A DNA stretch of 8,178 nt from Alphaproteobacteria bacterium (GTDB lineage Bacteria; Pseudomonadota; Alphaproteobacteria; ATCC43930; CGMCC-115725). Position 1 is the stretch's first letter, and every line of letters starts with the position of its first letter. Position numbers and translations under genes: made by a program. The notes beneath the pieces were generated by a model. That model saw nothing but the letters and a program-made list of their open reading frames with translations, had not been told where the DNA came from and did no database searches. Shown piece after piece: positions 5,953 through 8,178 of the stretch. The stretch lies in NCBI GenBank assembly GCA_005888425.1, contig VAZF01000127.1:1-8178 (forward strand), given 5' to 3'.

Positions 5953-7625
5953 TCGGCGTGCCTCACATTGTAGAGCGTCAGCTCCATCCGCTTGCCGTTC
6001 GAGTAATCGAAACCGGCAACCGCGCCGAGCTTCTGCGCCGTCAAACCGCGCCCGCCAAGCGACTGTCGGAACATCGCATCGTCGCGGGTGCTGACCAGAG
6101 CGGCGCCGCCGCCACCGAGAATTTCAGCCGCGGCGTCCGGTACCGCGAGTCGCACATGCCCGCCGAGCAGAAAGACAAGGCTCGGCTCGCCATAGCCGAT
6201 GGCAATGAGCGGCGCTCCGACCGCCGGCGGATGCTCGGCAATCAGCGCGGCGGCGCTGCGGCTCAGCCACAAGCGGTCGAGACCGGGCAGCACAGCTGTT
6301 TCCGCGGGGATGACGAAGGCCGCGCACAAGGTGACGATCGCGGCGGCGGCGAAGGGCGGGCGCGGCCAGCGGTAAAACAGCGCGGTCGCGAGCACGAGCA
6401 TCGCCGCGGCGCCGATGATCCCGGCAACGTTCAACGCCTCGCCAAAGCGGATCGGCAGGAGGATCAGCACACTCGCCAGGGCGAGCGTCACGACCGCCCA
6501 CAGCCCCTTCGCGGCGATATCGGTGTAGCGCAGCCAGAGGGGCGCGGCGGCGCGGGCGCCCTCGGCGAGGGCGGCTCCCGCCAGCAATGCCAGTGCCGGA
6601 TATAGCGGCAGCACGTAGTGCGGCAATTTGGTCGGGAGCAACTCGAGGACGATCCAGGCCGGCACCAGCCAGGCGAGCAGAAAACGTTCGGCCGGCAACA
6701 TGCGGCGACGCCAAGCATGCGCCAGCGCAGGCACCAGCAACAGCGAACCCGGCCAGAATGTCGCGATCGCCAAGAGCAGATAGGCGAGCGGCGGTGCGCC
6801 ATGCGATTCCTGCGCACCGATCAGCTTCGACCAGAAATCCTCGCCGAGCGAGCCCGCGAGAAACGCGCCCTCGGTAGCGCGCTCCATCGCGACGATCCAC
6901 GGCACAATCGCGAGCGCGACAAAGATGACGCCGGCAACCGGATAGAGCCCGCGCAGCCAGCGCCAATCGCGGTCGGCGACCGACAACGTAACAAGCGTCA
7001 GCGCGGCGATCGCCGGACCGACCGGGCCTTTCAGCAGGATCGCCGCAATGGTTGCGATCCAGAAGAGTGCGGCCAATACCGGCGCGACCGGCCGGCCGGC
7101 CCGAGCTCGCGTATAAATAAGACCGAGCGCGCCCTGCGCCGCGACGACCGCGGCGAGCAATGCCGCATCGGTTTTCGCGATATGCGCTTCGGCGACGAGC
7201 ACAACCGCGCTGCCGAGCAACACCGCCGCGAGCAATGCCGACTTGCGTGGCGGCGGTCCTTCGGCCTCGCGCGCAAACAGCGCGCCGCCGAGCGCGAAAG
7301 TCAGCAACACCGCACCGAGCGCCCCAATGATCGACGGCAGGCGATAGGGCCAGATCGCGTTGCTGTCCGGCGTGCTGAACGCGGCAACGGATGCGGCCTG
7401 CAGCCAGTAGATGCCGGCGGGTTTCTTGTTGCGCGCCTCATCTTGAAAGCGGATGCGCAGAAAGTCGCCGGTTTCGAGCATCTGCCGGCTCGCCTGCGCG
7501 AAACGCGCCTCGTCGCGATCGAGCGGCGGGATCGCGGCGATGCCCGGCAGATAGAGCGCGAAGCACAATGCCGCGAGCAGCGCGTAAGGCCGCCAGCCGC
7601 TGAGCCAAACCCGATCCCGGCCCAT
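5949..7625 (-). CDS. ArnT/PMT-like membrane glycosyltransferase (GT39/GT83 superfamily)
   Basis: A 558-residue polytopic inner-membrane protein of the lipid-linked-sugar glycosyltransferase type (ArnT/PMT superfamily). Members move a sugar from an undecaprenyl-phosphate carrier to lipid A, other lipids or proteins on the periplasmic side. Evidence: a first helix near 13-31, then PPLDRDEARFAQASRQML (33-50), the first periplasmic loop with the acidic residues needed for catalysis in the family; NKKPAGIYWLQA (66-77); AHIAKTDAALLA (147-158), where the acidic residue follows a Lys-Thr; LLKGPVGP (197-204); and ELLPTKLPHYVLPLYP (328-343), a hallmark of ArnT-like proteins. About a dozen hydrophobic segments are followed by a soluble C-terminal part (about 445-558). 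ATG at 7625 follows the cobL stop after one base and lacks a Shine-Dalgarno, so translation is probably coupled. It has no known role in corrin synthesis; donor and acceptor are unknown. Confidence 0.88.
   Translation of the reverse strand: MGRDRVWLSGWRPYALLAALCFALYLPGIAAIPPLDRDEARFAQASRQMLETGDFLRIRFQDEARNKKPAGIYWLQAASVAAFSTPDSNAIWPYRLPSIIGALGAVLLTFALGGALFAREAEGPPPRKSALLAAVLLGSAVVLVAEAHIAKTDAALLAAVVAAQGALGLIYTRARAGRPVAPVLAALFWIATIAAILLKGPVGPAIAALTLVTLSVADRDWRWLRGLYPVAGVIFVALAIVPWIVAMERATEGAFLAGSLGEDFWSKLIGAQESHGAPPLAYLLLAIATFWPGSLLLVPALAHAWRRRMLPAERFLLAWLVPAWIVLELLPTKLPHYVLPLYPALALLAGAALAEGARAAAPLWLRYTDIAAKGLWAVVTLALASVLILLPIRFGEALNVAGIIGAAAMLVLATALFYRWPRPPFAAAAIVTLCAAFVIPAETAVLPGLDRLWLSRSAAALIAEHPPAVGAPLIAIGYGEPSLVFLLGGHVRLAVPDAAAEILGGGGAALVSTRDDAMFRQSLGGRGLTAQKLGAVAGFDYSNGKRMELTLYNVRHAE
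5961..5966 (-). promoter_or_regulatory. Ribosome binding site of cobI
   Basis: The minus strand reads GTGAGG, then eight bases, then ATG at 5952. It lies within the last codons of the glycosyltransferase gene. It supports the chosen cobI start and suggests that cobI is not wholly dependent on reinitiation after the glycosyltransferase. Confidence 0.5.
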
Positions 7626-7626
7626 G

Positions 7627-8178
7627 TCAGCGCGGCTTTGTCGCGGCGAGTTGCGTCACCGGCAGCAACGGACGCCACGCCTCTTGCATGCCGAGCGGCG
7701 CGACATGGCTGACGGCGATGCGCGTCAGCACGCCGCCGTACCGCGCCTGCCAATCGAGCAGCATGCGCTCGCCGGCGAGGCTGACAATATTGGCGACGAG
7801 CCGGCCTCCAGGCCGCAGCGCATCCCATGCTGTCGGAAGCAACTCCGGATCGGAGATGCCACCGCCGATAAAGACTGCGTCGGGGGCATCGAGACCGGCG
7901 AGCACCTGCGGTGCCGTGCCGGTAACGATGTTCAGCCCCGGCACGCCAAGCGCGGCGGCGTTGCGCGCGATCATCGCGGCGCGATCGGGGTTGCGCTCGA
8001 TTGCGACGGCGTCGCCGCCCTCGATTGCGCGCAGCCATTCGATCGCGATCGAGCCGCAACCGGCGCCGACATCCCACAGCCTCTCGCCAGGAAGCGGTGC
8101 GAGCACGGCGAGCGTCATCGCGCGCACCTCGCGCTTTGTCAATTGTCCGTCATGCTCGAAAGCGTCGTCGGGAAGACC
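7627..8178 (-). CDS. cobL: Precorrin-6B C5,15-methyltransferase (decarboxylating), C-terminal part; 5' end outside the window
   Basis: The last 183 residues of a CobL-type protein; the frame is open to the right edge. CobL joins a CbiE-like methyltransferase to a CbiT-like domain that methylates C15 and removes the C12 acetate carboxyl, giving precorrin-8. Here we see the CbiT part. The first visible residues, GLPDDAFEHDGQ, followed by LTKREVRAM, are the conserved linker into CbiT and show that the gene continues upstream; the TTG at 8142 is an internal Leu codon, not the start. LWDVGAGCGSIAIEWL (34-49) is SAM motif I, AIERNPDRAAMIARNA (59-74) the acidic second strand, DAVFIGGG (100-107) motif IV, and WDALRPGGRLVANIVSLAGE (118-137) the later strand region. 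PVTQLAATKP near the end is the usual terminus, so the 3' end is intact. A linked CbiE half is inferred from the linker, not seen. Confidence 0.93.
   Translation of the reverse strand, partial: GLPDDAFEHDGQLTKREVRAMTLAVLAPLPGERLWDVGAGCGSIAIEWLRAIEGGDAVAIERNPDRAAMIARNAAALGVPGLNIVTGTAPQVLAGLDAPDAVFIGGGISDPELLPTAWDALRPGGRLVANIVSLAGERMLLDWQARYGGVLTRIAVSHVAPLGMQEAWRPLLPVTQLAATKPR

Noticed and set aside
6618..7712. 364-residue open frame on the plus strand opposite the glycosyltransferase and cobL
   Set aside because: It is antisense to two real genes, of low complexity (Arg/Gln/Glu rich), and a product of GC-rich codon bias that removes stops in other frames.
8140..8142. TTG at 8142 as the start of a separate short CbiT gene
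   Set aside because: The frame continues upstream to the window edge through the conserved GLPDDAFEHDGQ linker typical of full CobL, so this is an internal Leu codon.

Overview
The window is GC-rich, almost fully coding bacterial DNA. Seven protein genes fill it, and the only real intergenic gap is about 110 bases. The protein families (aerobic-type CobL, CobI, CobJ and CobM, an MHS-family transporter, a GT39/ArnT-like glycosyltransferase) and the codon bias suggest an alphaproteobacterium, perhaps of the Hyphomicrobiales or Rhodospirillales. That placement is inferred from style; nothing here fixes a genus.

Layout. On the plus strand, bases 2-1276 encode a 12-helix MFS transporter resembling the OFA/monocarboxylate-porter group. 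Seven bases after its stop, a convergent minus-strand gene (2666-1284) encodes an MHS-type MFS symporter. A 111-base gap with a small inverted repeat separates that gene from a compact minus-strand corrin-ring operon. In transcription order the operon reads cobL (5' end outside the window), a GT39-like membrane glycosyltransferase, cobI, a cbiG-cobJ fusion, and cobM.

How the genes work together. CobI, CobJ and CobM are SAM-dependent methyltransferases of the corrin ring (C20, C17 and C11). CobL methylates C5 and C15 and decarboxylates the C12 acetate. The operon junctions are extremely tight: one base between cobL and the glycosyltransferase, then three successive ATGA overlaps. The five proteins are therefore probably made from one mRNA with translational coupling. 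The promoter, and any B12 riboswitch, must lie beyond the right edge.

Points that stand out: (1) a lipid-linked-sugar glycosyltransferase sits inside the corrin operon with no break in coupling; (2) the CbiG half of the CbiG-CobJ fusion seems to lack the usual GxGCRRGT strand and helix of its C-terminal (CobE-like) domain, an in-frame loss of roughly 30-35 residues; (3) a perfect 18-bp GC palindrome lies exactly at the CbiG-CobJ joint; (4) two unrelated MFS carriers lie convergently next to the operon, one of them possibly within reach of operon read-through.
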